This document shows positions 15,263-23,761 of a DNA stretch of 28,924 bases, in pieces. The notes beneath the pieces are model-generated. The model searched no databases. It was given only the letters and a program-made list of their open reading frames with translations, and had not been told where the DNA came from. Origin of the DNA: Lentisphaeria bacterium UBA4640 (GTDB lineage Bacteria; Verrucomicrobiota; Lentisphaeria; Victivallales; UBA1829); contig DHMO01000050.1 in NCBI GenBank assembly GCA_002405835.1, forward strand, positions 1 to 28,924, written 5' to 3'. The stretch's first letter is position 1. Every line of letters begins with the position of its first letter. Position numbers and translations under genes: made by a program.

Positions 15263-15286
15263 AAAAATTAGTTTAATCTAATTTTT
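15263..15286. promoter_or_regulatory. AT-rich inverted repeat upstream of the pflB promoter
   Basis: AAAAATTAG (15263-15271), a 6-base centre TTTAAT and CTAATTTTT (15278-15286) form a perfect 9-bp inverted repeat. It ends 5 bp before the -35 box. It could be an activator or redox-regulator site, or an UP-like element. It does not match the Fnr or Rex consensus as I know them. Confidence 0.4.
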
Positions 15287-15291
15287 TCTAT

Positions 15292-15319
15292 TTGACAAAT
15301 GGTTTTTACGGTGTATATT
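15292..15319 (+). promoter_or_regulatory. pflB-pflA promoter
   Basis: A perfect TTGACA (15292-15297) and TATATT (15314-15319) are 16 bp apart, leaving a leader of about 50 bases before the start codon. Confidence 0.7.
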
Positions 15320-15361
15320 ACATCCCGAAAATAAAAACAATTCTCAAAAACCCAAGTTCAG

Positions 15362-15367
15362 AAAGGA
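15362..15367 (+). promoter_or_regulatory. Ribosome-binding site that decides the pflB start
   Basis: AAAGGA ends 1 base before the ATG at 15369 but 7 bases before the ATG at 15375. The second ATG is therefore the probable start. Confidence 0.7.
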
Positions 15368-15374
15368 TATGCAA

Positions 15375-17594
15375 ATGAACTTCAAGACCGGAAACTGGAA
15401 CAAAGAAGTCAATGTACGGGACTTCATCCAGCGCAACTACACTCCGTACGATGGCGGCAAGGAATTCCTGGCCGCACCGACCGAGCGCACCAAAGCTCTC
15501 TGGAACCAGCTCTTGGATCTCATGAAAGTCGAGCGCGAACGCAAAGGCGTCTACGATATTGATGAGAAAACCATTTCCACAATCACCGCGCACAACGCCG
15601 GATACATCAACAAGGATCTCGAACAGATCGTCGGCCTGCAGACCGATGCTCCGCTCAAGCGCGCGATCATGCCGTTCGGCGGAATCCGTCTGATTCACAC
15701 CCAGCTCGAAGCCTACGGCAGACAGATGGATCCGATCGTCGACCACGTCTTCAAGTATCGCAAGACGCACAACGACGGCGTGTTCGACGTCTACACCGAC
15801 GAGATGAAGCGCGCCCGTCACGCCGGCATCATGACCGGTCTTCCGGACGCCTACGGACGCGGACGCATCATCGGCGACTACCGCCGCGTTGCGCTTTACG
15901 GCGTTGATTTCCTCATCGCCCAGAAGCAGGCCGCGAAGAAGAACATGGTCATCGACGTGATGGATTCCGACCACATCCGCAAGCGCGAAGAGATCGCGGA
16001 GCAGATCAAGGCTCTCAACGAACTCAAAGAGATGGCGGCGAAATACGGATTCGATATCTCCCGTCCGGCGGAAAACACCAAAGAGGCCATTCAGTGGCTC
16101 TACTTCGGCTACCTCGCCGCGGTCAAGGAGCAGAACGGCGCCGCAATGTCGATAGGCCGTATCTCCACCTTCCTCGACTGCTATGCGGAACAGGACCTCA
16201 AGAACGGCGTCTTCACCGAAGAGCAGATTCAGGAATTCGTCGATCACTTCATCATGAAGCTGCGCATTGTCCGCTTCCTCCGCATCCCGGCTTACGACGA
16301 GCTGTTCTCCGGCGACCCGACCTGGGTTACGGAATCCCTCGGCGGCATGTCGATTGACGGACGCCACATGGTCACCAAGATGTCCTACCGCTTCCTGCAC
16401 ACGCTGGTCAATCTCGGACCCGCGCCGGAGCCGAACCTCACGGTTCTCTGGAGCCCGCGCCTGCCGGAAAACTTCAAGCGCTTCTGCACGGAAATCTCCG
16501 TCGCCACCTCCTCGATTCAGTACGAGAACGACGATCTGATGCGCGCCAAATTCGGCGATGACTATGGTATTGCCTGCTGCGTCTCCGCGATGCGCATCGG
16601 CAAGCAGATGCAGTTCTTCGGCGCCCGCTGCAACCTTGCGAAGGCTCTGCTTTACGCGATCAACGGCGGACACGATGTCAAGTGCAACAACGAGCAGATC
16701 GCTCCCGCAATCCCGGTTCTCGCCGGCAAGGAGCCGCTCAAGTACGAAGATGTCATGCGCAACTTCGAAGAGATCACCGACTGGCTCTCCAAGCTCTATA
16801 TCGACACCCTCAACATCATCCATTACATGCACGACAAGTATTGCTACGAGCGCATCGAAATGGCTCTGCACGATGAGGAAATCGTCCGCACGATGGCGGG
16901 CGGCATCGCCGGTCTCTCCGTTCTTGCCGACAGTCTCTCCGCAATCAAATATGCGAAGGTCACTCCGGTTCTGAACAACGCCGGACTCGCCGTCGACTTC
17001 GTCACGGAAGGCGACTTCCCGAAATACGGAAACGACGACGACCGCGTCGACCAGATCGCCGTGGATATCGTCAAGAACTTCGAGAAGAAGCTCGCCAGCC
17101 ATTACGCATACCGCCGTTCCCGTCCGACGATGTCGATCCTCACGATCACATCGAACGTCATGTACGGCAAGAAGACCGCTTCCACACCGGACGGACGCAA
17201 GGCCGGACAGCCCTTCGCACCGGGTGCGAACCCGATGCACGGGCGCGACGTCAGCGGCGCGGTTGCCTCGCTCAAATCCGTTTCCAAGATTCCGTACGAT
17301 TACGCGGAAGACGGTATCTCCTACACCTTCTCGATTGTTCCCGATTCTCTCGGCAAGAACGAAGAGGAGAAGGAGAAGAACCTCATTTCGCTGCTCGACG
17401 GCTACTTCACCGAGGGCGGACATCACCTCAACGTCAACGTTCTCAAGCGCGAAGTGCTGCTTGACGCAATGGATCATCCGGAAAAGTATCCGCAGCTGAC
17501 CATCCGCGTCTCCGGTTACGCGGTCAACTTCATCAAGCTGACCCGCGAGCAGCAGCTTGACGTTGTCAACAGAACCTTCCACAACCGGTTCTGA
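15375..17594 (+). CDS. pflB: Formate C-acetyltransferase (pyruvate formate-lyase)
   Basis: PflB cleaves pyruvate with CoA to acetyl-CoA and formate, the central non-oxidative pyruvate step of fermenting anaerobes. With the start at 15375 the protein has 739 residues, close to the usual 750-760. It carries the adjacent catalytic cysteines C401-C402 (GIACCVSAMRIGKQMQFFGA) and the C-terminal radical loop RVSGYAV with G714. The pair of cysteines separates true PFL from diol dehydratases and other glycyl-radical enzymes. Usual PFL has Pro where this has Ala after CCVS. The activating enzyme gene follows after 2 bp. Codon use is strongly biased to C/G third positions, suggesting high expression. 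Confidence 0.97.
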   Translation: MNFKTGNWNKEVNVRDFIQRNYTPYDGGKEFLAAPTERTKALWNQLLDLMKVERERKGVYDIDEKTISTITAHNAGYINKDLEQIVGLQTDAPLKRAIMPFGGIRLIHTQLEAYGRQMDPIVDHVFKYRKTHNDGVFDVYTDEMKRARHAGIMTGLPDAYGRGRIIGDYRRVALYGVDFLIAQKQAAKKNMVIDVMDSDHIRKREEIAEQIKALNELKEMAAKYGFDISRPAENTKEAIQWLYFGYLAAVKEQNGAAMSIGRISTFLDCYAEQDLKNGVFTEEQIQEFVDHFIMKLRIVRFLRIPAYDELFSGDPTWVTESLGGMSIDGRHMVTKMSYRFLHTLVNLGPAPEPNLTVLWSPRLPENFKRFCTEISVATSSIQYENDDLMRAKFGDDYGIACCVSAMRIGKQMQFFGARCNLAKALLYAINGGHDVKCNNEQIAPAIPVLAGKEPLKYEDVMRNFEEITDWLSKLYIDTLNIIHYMHDKYCYERIEMALHDEEIVRTMAGGIAGLSVLADSLSAIKYAKVTPVLNNAGLAVDFVTEGDFPKYGNDDDRVDQIAVDIVKNFEKKLASHYAYRRSRPTMSILTITSNVMYGKKTASTPDGRKAGQPFAPGANPMHGRDVSGAVASLKSVSKIPYDYAEDGISYTFSIVPDSLGKNEEEKEKNLISLLDGYFTEGGHHLNVNVLKREVLLDAMDHPEKYPQLTIRVSGYAVNFIKLTREQQLDVVNRTFHNRF

Positions 17595-17596
17595 TC

Positions 17597-18325
17597 ATGG
17601 AAAACGGCATCCCCGGACGCATTCATTCGTATGAAAGTTTCGGTACGCTTGACGGACCGGGGGTGCGCTTTGTCGTCTTCCTACAGGGGTGTCCGCTGCG
17701 GTGCAGGTATTGTCACAATCCCGATACCTGGGAACTCCGCGACGGACGCTCCGTCACTTCCGATGAGGTTGTGAAAAAAATTGTCTCCTGCCGCAATTTT
17801 CTGAGCGGTGGGGTGACTCTTTCGGGCGGCGAACCGCTTGCCCAGCCGGAGTTCACCTCCGATATTCTCCGGCGCTGCCGTGCGGAAAATCTGCATACGG
17901 CAATCGACACCGCGGGCTCCTTCCCGCTCTCCCGTTCGACCGCCGTGATCGACCTTGCCGATATGCTTCTTCTGGACATCAAGGCTCTGGACGATTCGCT
18001 CTGCCGCGACCTGACCGGACACTCCAACCGGAACACTCTTGCCACGCTTGATTACTGCGAAGAGCATGGAAAACCGATTTGGATCCGCCATGTCATGGTT
18101 CCCGGGCTGACACTGACCCGCGACCGTCTGACCGCGCTTGCCGCCTACCTCAAACCGTACAAGTGCATTCAGCGCATTGATCTTCTCCCGTTCCACAAGA
18201 TGGCGGAATATAAATGGGAACAGCTTCATATTCAGAACACGCTTCTCGACACGCCTGAACCGACGAAAGAGGAAATCCGCATGGCGGAGGAAATCTTTTT
18301 CCCGGAAAAGTTCGGGAAGCACTGA
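17597..18325 (+). CDS. pflA: Pyruvate formate-lyase activating enzyme
   Basis: PflA is a radical SAM enzyme that takes a hydrogen from the glycine of PflB. The 242-residue product has the cluster motif CPLRCRYC (C32, C36, C39), preceded by GTLDGPGVRFVVFLQG, as in the known family. VTLSGGEPLAQPEF is the SAM-binding GGE motif. DLLPFHKMAEYKW near the C-terminus is also typical. It begins 2 bp after the pflB stop with no clear ribosome site, so translation is likely coupled to pflB. Confidence 0.96.
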   Translation: MENGIPGRIHSYESFGTLDGPGVRFVVFLQGCPLRCRYCHNPDTWELRDGRSVTSDEVVKKIVSCRNFLSGGVTLSGGEPLAQPEFTSDILRRCRAENLHTAIDTAGSFPLSRSTAVIDLADMLLLDIKALDDSLCRDLTGHSNRNTLATLDYCEEHGKPIWIRHVMVPGLTLTRDRLTALAAYLKPYKCIQRIDLLPFHKMAEYKWEQLHIQNTLLDTPEPTKEEIRMAEEIFFPEKFGKH

Positions 18326-18332
18326 TTTTTGT

Positions 18333-18360
18333 TTGATTTTTTAACAACCCGGCGTAAATT
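18333..18360 (+). promoter_or_regulatory. Possible promoter of the metallophosphoesterase/PHP gene
   Basis: TTGATT (18333-18338) and TAAATT (18355-18360) are 16 bp apart, upstream of the start at 18392. Both boxes are imperfect. Readthrough from pflBA is possible because only a weak hairpin without a well-placed T-run is seen between them. Confidence 0.4.
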
Positions 18361-18391
18361 AAAGCAAACATTATATCCGGGAGAATTCTGT

Positions 18392-20782
18392 ATGAATCAA
18401 TCTGCTGAGCCGAAAGTTTCGTTTGCGCTGATCGGCGATGTCCAGTTTGCCGACCGAGACCCCTGGGCTGGACGCATTTTCCGTGAGTCGCGCGTGCTGC
18501 TTCGTAAAACTGTTCATGAACTGAATGCGAAAAAACTCGATTTCATTGTCAGCCTTGGAGATTTGGGCGACGGTCTTGATAAAAGCGAAGTTCCGGCAAT
18601 TCTGGAAGAGTATGCGGAATCCGTTCATCCGGTGAAATATGTCGTCGGCAACCATGATCTCGTGAAAAATTCCGAAGAGGAACTGAAGCGTCTGTTCGGG
18701 CTTGATGATTTTTTCTATACCTTCAAGGCCGGAGGAATTCAATTTATCGTGCTCAACGGTCTTGACGTCAGCCGTTTTGCGCCTCCGGCCTCGAAACGTT
18801 ATGCGCAGTACGAAGAATACAAGATCGAACATCCGTGGCGCAAGCTCCGCGAATGGGACGGGATGCTTTCCGCCGAATCGCGCCGCTGGCTCCGTGCCGG
18901 ACTGAAACAGGCGCAGAAGGAAAATGAAAATGTGATTCTCATCTCCCATGTCCCGCTTCTGAACGACGACACCAACGCCTATATGTGGGACCGTGCGGAG
19001 ATTCTGGATATTCTGGATGAATTCCCGAATGTGAAAGCCTTTTTTGCCGGGCATTATCATCCCGGCGGGCTTCAACAGCGCAAAGGCGTTCTGCATAAAA
19101 CGGTGAAGGCAATCTGCAACTGTACGGAGCCGACCGCGTGCATCTGCCATGTTTACGAGGACCGGATTGAACTGGAGGGGCTCGGCGAAGAGTCGGATTC
19201 GGAAATGGTTTACGAATGGAAGCCGGCCCGTCTTTCGGGAAGGGCGCTTCCCGGCTCGTGGATCGCCTGCGCAACCGGAGAGCTCGTGCAGGCGGACGCC
19301 GGCGGCAACTTCTCGCTCGAAGTCGCCGCGCCCGGAACGTATGCGCTCAAGGCGATGCTTGATGATTATGCGGATGCGTTTCTGCCGCAGATCATTGCTC
19401 CGGCGGAGAATCTGCAGTTCCGTCAGGAGTCCGAACCGGGGCGTCGCGTGATTCATGGCTTCACCGACGGCTATGCTCTTCTCCGGATCACCGATGACGG
19501 AGAACCTGTCCACGCGTTCGATTTAAACGGAACCGCGTTCGGTTCGCTTGTCAAGCCCGGCTTCTGGTATGAGAATTCGGAGAATTTCTGGAGCCGCGGC
19601 GAGTATGCGTTTTCCGCGCGCGGCAAAGTTGAAATTCAGACGGAGCCTTACCACAAATCCCTGCGGACGAAGAACTGGTTCAAGGGAGATTTTCATGCGC
19701 ACATCATCCACGGAGAAAATTTTTATTGCGGCAATGTCCCGCTTTACGCTTTTGCCGCACGCGCGGAGCATTATGACTGGCTCTATTGTGCGGAAGCTCA
19801 CGAAAACACGCGGGTGAAAAGCGATCCGGAAAAGTGGACTCAGCTTCTTTCCGCTCCGGATTTCCTGCTGCGTCTGAACCGCGAGTTCCCGAAGAACGGC
19901 AACGGACATGTCGGAAACATCGGTCTTTCCGAGCTTCACGCGCATGTGGCTTACGACTGGGAAGCGGTTACAAACTATGAACTTACTCTCCGTTATATCG
20001 TTTCCGCCGGAGCCGTCGCGGTTCCGGTTCATCCGCATTACGGCGGCGACGGCATGACGGGCAAGGAGGTTTTCCTGTGGCTGCTCTGCAACCCGGAGAT
20101 GTGCCCGTGTCTTGACCTCTTCTATTTTGAAAACGACCCGAATCCGCTTGCTTACTGGTACATGCTTCTGAACCGCGGCTACCGGATCGGCGTGACTGCG
20201 ACTTCGGACGCCGCGTTCGATGTCGGCCGTACTCCGGGAAGCCGGCGCGGCGCAACGTTTGTGCATGTCCCCGCGCTGACCGAGGAGAATATCATTGAGG
20301 CTGTCAAGAACCGCCGCACGGCAGTTACCACTGGAAACGGCGGAATGATTCTGCTTTCGATCGACGGCGAATACAGCGGTGCGGTCCTTGCTCCGTCCGG
20401 ACGCCGCACGCTGAAGTGTGAGACGTGGTACCGTCCCGGCAAGACGGTGACGGCGGAGATTGTCCGCTGCGGCGCAACGCCGGTTTCGCGGGAGCTGGTT
20501 TCCGATGAGGAAGGACGCGCGGAGTTTGAACTGGAGATCGACGAGAATGAAAACAGCTGGTATCTGGCTCTGCTCCGTGATCCGGAACTGCCCGGACACA
20601 TTCAGGCGGCGGCATCCCCGGTGTATTTCCGCAATGCATCGTTCCGGTCGCCGCAGGTATACGAATTCCCGCGTCCGTTCCCGCGCGAGTTCGCCGACAT
20701 GCTGCGTTTGCTCTCCGTGGAAGAGCTGATGGATGAACGTCTGTTCGACCGTCTGACCGCGCATCTGACGCCGAAACGGTGA
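18392..20782 (+). CDS. Fusion of ADP-ribose diphosphatase-like metallophosphoesterase and CehA/McbA-type PHP metallohydrolase
   Basis: The start is set at 18392 (MNQSAEPKVSF), which has GGGAGA 7-8 bases upstream; an earlier in-frame ATG at 18329 lacks one. The product is 796 residues without a signal peptide. Residues 10-275 form a calcineurin-like phosphoesterase with GDVQFAD, GDLGDG, GNHD, SHVP and GHYHPGG. The Gln in the first motif and the final GHYHPGG resemble Mn-dependent ADP-ribose/CDP-alcohol diphosphatases. Residues about 285-350 look like a carboxypeptidase-regulatory sandwich. From about 430 a PHP-type domain follows, with GDFHAHIIHG, CAEAHENT, VPVHPHYGGDG and TATSDAAFD, as in CehA/McbA proteins. 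Substrates cannot be deduced. Two metal-dependent phosphate-type hydrolases in one chain suggest consecutive action on one compound (inference). Confidence 0.8.
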   Translation: MNQSAEPKVSFALIGDVQFADRDPWAGRIFRESRVLLRKTVHELNAKKLDFIVSLGDLGDGLDKSEVPAILEEYAESVHPVKYVVGNHDLVKNSEEELKRLFGLDDFFYTFKAGGIQFIVLNGLDVSRFAPPASKRYAQYEEYKIEHPWRKLREWDGMLSAESRRWLRAGLKQAQKENENVILISHVPLLNDDTNAYMWDRAEILDILDEFPNVKAFFAGHYHPGGLQQRKGVLHKTVKAICNCTEPTACICHVYEDRIELEGLGEESDSEMVYEWKPARLSGRALPGSWIACATGELVQADAGGNFSLEVAAPGTYALKAMLDDYADAFLPQIIAPAENLQFRQESEPGRRVIHGFTDGYALLRITDDGEPVHAFDLNGTAFGSLVKPGFWYENSENFWSRGEYAFSARGKVEIQTEPYHKSLRTKNWFKGDFHAHIIHGENFYCGNVPLYAFAARAEHYDWLYCAEAHENTRVKSDPEKWTQLLSAPDFLLRLNREFPKNGNGHVGNIGLSELHAHVAYDWEAVTNYELTLRYIVSAGAVAVPVHPHYGGDGMTGKEVFLWLLCNPEMCPCLDLFYFENDPNPLAYWYMLLNRGYRIGVTATSDAAFDVGRTPGSRRGATFVHVPALTEENIIEAVKNRRTAVTTGNGGMILLSIDGEYSGAVLAPSGRRTLKCETWYRPGKTVTAEIVRCGATPVSRELVSDEEGRAEFELEIDENENSWYLALLRDPELPGHIQAAASPVYFRNASFRSPQVYEFPRPFPREFADMLRLLSVEELMDERLFDRLTAHLTPKR

Positions 20783-20830
20783 TTTTTCTCCCGGCAAGGG
20801 AAAACATTCGTTGAAATTCTTTGAAACGGA

Positions 20831-20858
20831 TTGAATTTCCCCGAATGTATGATAGAAT
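20831..20858 (+). promoter_or_regulatory. uxuA promoter
   Basis: TTGAAT (20831-20836) and TAGAAT (20853-20858) are 16 bp apart. The half-site GAATGT (20843-20848) and its complement ACATTC (20804-20809 and 20866-20871) surround and overlap the promoter and might be a regulator site. Confidence 0.45.
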
Positions 20859-20894
20859 ATAGGGAACATTCCTCAACATCAGGAGAATAGAATT

Positions 20895-22097
20895 ATGTTT
20901 ATGGAAGAATCGTTCCGCTGGTACGGTCCGAAAGACCCTGTGCCGCTGCAGTATGTGCGTCAGACGGGCGCAAAGGGCGTTGTCAGCTCTCTGCACCATA
21001 TTCCATACGGCGAAGTCTGGCCGGTTGAAGAAATCATGGCGTACAAAAAGAAAATCGAAGACGCCGGACTCGTCTGGAACGTCGTCGAAAGCCTTCCCGT
21101 GCATGAAGATATCAAGGTCCGCGCGGGACGCTGCGAGGAATACATTGAGAACTACAAGACTTCTCTGCGCAATCTCGGCAAGTGCGGTGTGAAGGTCATC
21201 ACCTACAACTTCATGCCCGTTCTCGACTGGATCCGCACCGATCTCCATTACAAACTCCCTGACGGTTCCGAAGCGCTTTTCTTCAATCAGAAGGAATTCG
21301 CCGCGTTTGAAATCTTCATTCTGAAGCGCAAAGGCGCGGAGAACGATTACGCTCCCGAAATGGTCAGAAAGGCGGAAGAGTATTACAATTCCATGACTGC
21401 CGGACAGCGCGACACGCTCACGCGCGGCATCATCGACAACTTCCCGGGCTTCAAAGGCGTGACGCTTGAAGACATCCGCGCCATGCTCGCCCGTTACAGC
21501 TCCATCTCCCGCGAAGACCTCAAGGCAAACCTCAAACACTTCCTCTCCGAAGTCGTTCCCGTCGCGCAGGAAGCCGGCTGCATCATGGTGATTCACCCCG
21601 ATGATCCGCCGCGTTCCATTCTCGGTCTCCCGCGCATTTTCAGCACGCAGGAGGATATCAAAGTCCTGCTCGACATGGTTGACAGTCCTGCAAACGGTAT
21701 CTGCTTCTGCGCAGGAAGTTTCAGCGGGCGCCTTGACAACAATATCGTCGAGATGTTCAAATCCTGCGCTTCCCGCGTGGGCTTCATTCATCTCCGCAGC
21801 ACGCAGCACGACAGCGAAGGCAACTTCTTCGAGGCGAACCACCTGGAAGGCTGTGTCGATATGTACGGTCTTGTGAAGGCGATCATCGAAGAACAGCTCC
21901 GCCGCCGCAAAGAGGGACGTGCGGACTGGCGCATTCCGTTCCGTCCCGACCACGGACACACGATGCTTGACGATCTTGCCAAACCGCCGTGCCCGAACCC
22001 TGGCTACACGGCGATCGGGCGTCTGAAAGGTCTCGCCGAAATCCGCGGTCTGGAACTCGGCATCATCAAATCGCTCTATCCGGAAGCGCTGAGCTGA
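20895..22097 (+). CDS. uxuA: Mannonate dehydratase
   Basis: UxuA converts D-mannonate to 2-keto-3-deoxy-D-gluconate in glucuronate catabolism. The 400-residue protein (family about 390-400) opens with EESFRWYGPKDPVPLQYVRQ and contains GVVSSLHHIPYGEVWP, MVIHPDDPPRSILGLPRI, CFCAGSFSGR, VGFIHLRSTQ and PFRPDHGHTMLDD, all typical of the family including metal-ligand regions. AGGAGA lies 8 bases before the ATG at 20895; a second ATG two codons on is less well placed. UxuB, UxaC and transporters are not adjacent. It fits an organism that consumes uronate-containing polysaccharides. Confidence 0.96.
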   Translation: MFMEESFRWYGPKDPVPLQYVRQTGAKGVVSSLHHIPYGEVWPVEEIMAYKKKIEDAGLVWNVVESLPVHEDIKVRAGRCEEYIENYKTSLRNLGKCGVKVITYNFMPVLDWIRTDLHYKLPDGSEALFFNQKEFAAFEIFILKRKGAENDYAPEMVRKAEEYYNSMTAGQRDTLTRGIIDNFPGFKGVTLEDIRAMLARYSSISREDLKANLKHFLSEVVPVAQEAGCIMVIHPDDPPRSILGLPRIFSTQEDIKVLLDMVDSPANGICFCAGSFSGRLDNNIVEMFKSCASRVGFIHLRSTQHDSEGNFFEANHLEGCVDMYGLVKAIIEEQLRRRKEGRADWRIPFRPDHGHTMLDDLAKPPCPNPGYTAIGRLKGLAEIRGLELGIIKSLYPEALS

Positions 22098-22122
22098 CAC
22101 TGAAGTTTCAGTAAAAAAAGAA

Positions 22123-22168
22123 GCCTCTGAAATCCTGAAGACCAGGGAATTTCAGAGGCTCTTTTTTT
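22123..22168. terminator. Bidirectional terminator between uxuA and panB
   Basis: GCCTCTGAAAT (22123-22133) pairs perfectly with ATTTCAGAGGC (22149-22159). Seven T follow on the plus side (22162-22168) and seven A precede it (22113-22119), so it can end transcription of both convergent units. Confidence 0.9.
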
Positions 22169-22180
22169 GCCTGAAACGGA

Positions 22181-22987
22181 TCAGAAGGAATTCGCGTCGG
22201 TCGGGAACCGGCGGTTCCGGACGTCGTCGACGTATTCGGTGAATGCGCGCTGCATCTCCGCGGAGAGATTGGCGTAGCGTTTCGCGTGTTTCGGAATGAA
22301 GTCGGTGAAAAGACCGAGGATGTCGTTGACGACTTGAACTTGTCCGTCGCATCCTGCGCCCGCGCCGATTCCGATGGTCGGGATGTCGAGCGATTCGGAG
22401 ATCTCTTTTGCGAGCTTGGCGGGGACGCATTCCAGAACGATCGCGAAGGCTCCTGCCTCCTGCATTGCGCGGGCGTCGTTGAAGAGCGCTTCCGCGGCGG
22501 ATTCGGTTTTGCCGGCAATCTTGTAACCGCCCTCGACAAGGCACTGCTGCGGACGGAGACCGATGTGTCCCATGACGGGAACTCCGGCGGCGGTCAGGCG
22601 GTGCACGGTCGGTGCGATTTCGCGGTTGCCCTCGAGCTTGATGGCGTCGCAGTGCGCTTCCTGAATGTAGCGTGCGGCGTTGGCGAGCGCCTGTTCGGGG
22701 GAGATCTGATAGGTCATGAACGGCATGTCGCCGACGATGAACGAATCCGGCGCGCCGCGTTTCACCGCCGCGCAGTGATGAAGGCTCTGTTCGAGGGTGA
22801 CGGCGAGCGTGTTGTCGTAGCCGAGCGCCGCCATGCCGACGGAGTCGCCGACGAGCAGCATGTCCACGCCGCAGAGGTCGGCGAGGCGGGCGGTCGGGGC
22901 GTCGTAGGCGGTGAGCATCACGATCGGCGTGTGCTCCTGTTTCATTTTACGGAGGCGTGTAACGGTCAGTTTTTTCTTGTCGGGCAT
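22181..22987 (-). CDS. panB: 3-methyl-2-oxobutanoate hydroxymethyltransferase (ketopantoate hydroxymethyltransferase)
   Basis: PanB adds a hydroxymethyl group from methylene-tetrahydrofolate to 2-oxoisovalerate, the first step to pantothenate and CoA. The 268-residue protein has the usual length and motifs: MLTAYDAPTARLAD, VDMLLVGDSVGMAALGY with the metal-binding Asp, DMPFMTYQ, AIKLEGN, GVPVMGHIGLRPQ, LECVPAKLAKEI and TIGIGAGAGCDGQVQVVND. It is the last gene of the arn-containing minus-strand cluster, 3 bp after the kinase-like gene. panC and panD are not nearby. Its link to lipid A modification, if any, is unclear; it may simply share the transcript. Confidence 0.97.
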   Translation of the reverse strand: MPDKKKLTVTRLRKMKQEHTPIVMLTAYDAPTARLADLCGVDMLLVGDSVGMAALGYDNTLAVTLEQSLHHCAAVKRGAPDSFIVGDMPFMTYQISPEQALANAARYIQEAHCDAIKLEGNREIAPTVHRLTAAGVPVMGHIGLRPQQCLVEGGYKIAGKTESAAEALFNDARAMQEAGAFAIVLECVPAKLAKEISESLDIPTIGIGAGAGCDGQVQVVNDILGLFTDFIPKHAKRYANLSAEMQRAFTEYVDDVRNRRFPTDANSF

Positions 22988-22990
22988 GGT

Positions 22991-23740
22991 TCAGTACTCC
23001 ATCGGTGTTGCGTCCGGGTGAATGGAGGCGCGGACGCGATTATAGTAATTGACCATCTGTTCGGTGGTTTCGGAATCAAATTCGAGGTTGCCGAGGAAAT
23101 CGTGCAGATCCTTTTTTGCAAGTTTGCGCAGACGGCGGCGGGAACATTTGCGGATCTTCTCCAGGTCGATCCACGCGGTTTCCATGCGCGAATCGCGGTT
23201 GATATTCCAGAGCATGTTCTGCGGCAGCGCCGTACCGTGGCGGTATCCCGCTTCATGCAGAACGGCGAGATCGTGCAGAATCAGTTTGCAGAACGCCTTG
23301 CGCGAGCCCTCTTCATGCGCCAGTTCCCCGCCGGGACAGAAGACGAGTCCGTTCCGCGAGTTTTTGACGAATTCGGTGACGATGAAGCAGCTTTTGAGTT
23401 TGAAACACTTGCGGGTGTCGCCGCATGCGAGCAGCTGCGGAACCGGAATGCCGAGCGATTCCGCCACGCGGTATCCCGCGGCTTCACGCGTAACAAACGA
23501 TGGACGCAGAAAGAAGCGCCAGAAACGTGTGTTTGTATAATCTTTCCAGACAATTGTGAGTCCGTCGAACTTGCGCGGGAGCACAGTTTTCCAGACGGTT
23601 TTGTGGCGGGTTTTCCAGATGATTTCCGCATTTTCTTCGCTCAGCGGGTGACGCTGGATATGGCGGAAGGCGCTCCGGAACGCGGATGCAACCCACGACC
23701 AGGAAAAACATTTTCCCATTGAGATTTTCGTTTCCGGCAT
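22991..23740 (-). CDS. Lipopolysaccharide core/Kdo-kinase-like protein
   Basis: This 249-residue protein resembles the WaaP/KdkA/InaA group of small protein-kinase-fold enzymes that phosphorylate Kdo or heptose in the LPS core. The visible kinase features are a basic N-terminal segment with VWKDYTNTRFWRFFLRPSF, LHDLAVLHEAGYRHGTALPQN as the catalytic-loop equivalent, and AWIDLEKIRK as the metal-binding Asp motif. Its AAAGGAGGT site lies 5 bases before the start and overlaps the spacer to arnD. Being placed between arnD and panB, it probably acts on the cell envelope like the arn genes. Which sugar is phosphorylated cannot be said. Confidence 0.7.
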   Translation of the reverse strand: MPETKISMGKCFSWSWVASAFRSAFRHIQRHPLSEENAEIIWKTRHKTVWKTVLPRKFDGLTIVWKDYTNTRFWRFFLRPSFVTREAAGYRVAESLGIPVPQLLACGDTRKCFKLKSCFIVTEFVKNSRNGLVFCPGGELAHEEGSRKAFCKLILHDLAVLHEAGYRHGTALPQNMLWNINRDSRMETAWIDLEKIRKCSRRRLRKLAKKDLHDFLGNLEFDSETTEQMVNYYNRVRASIHPDATPMEY

Positions 23741-23761
23741 GAGTACCTCCTTTCGGAAACA

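Noticed and set aside
15318..17582. Open frame of 754 codons on the minus strand opposite pflB
   Set aside because: It is antisense to a certain pflB over nearly its full length, has no recognisable domain and results from the strong third-position C/G bias of pflB.
18299..18330. Possible terminator after pflA (TTCCCG/CGGGAA, then a T-run)
   Set aside because: The stem is only 6 bp, lies inside the pflA coding end, and the T-run starts 7 bases after it. It is too weak to call.
18329..18391. Upstream ATG at 18329 as start of the phosphoesterase/PHP gene
   Set aside because: It has no ribosome site and would add a basic tail not part of the fold; the ATG at 18392 has GGGAGA properly spaced.
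20325..22100. Open frame of 591 codons on the minus strand opposite uxuA and the end of the phosphoesterase gene
   Set aside because: It overlaps two well-supported plus-strand genes and runs through both the uxuA promoter and coding region; its protein has no family features.
22100..22111. Palindrome CTGAAGTTTCAG right after uxuA as a regulatory site
   Set aside because: It is short, sits between the stop codon and the strong bidirectional terminator, and needs no separate explanation.
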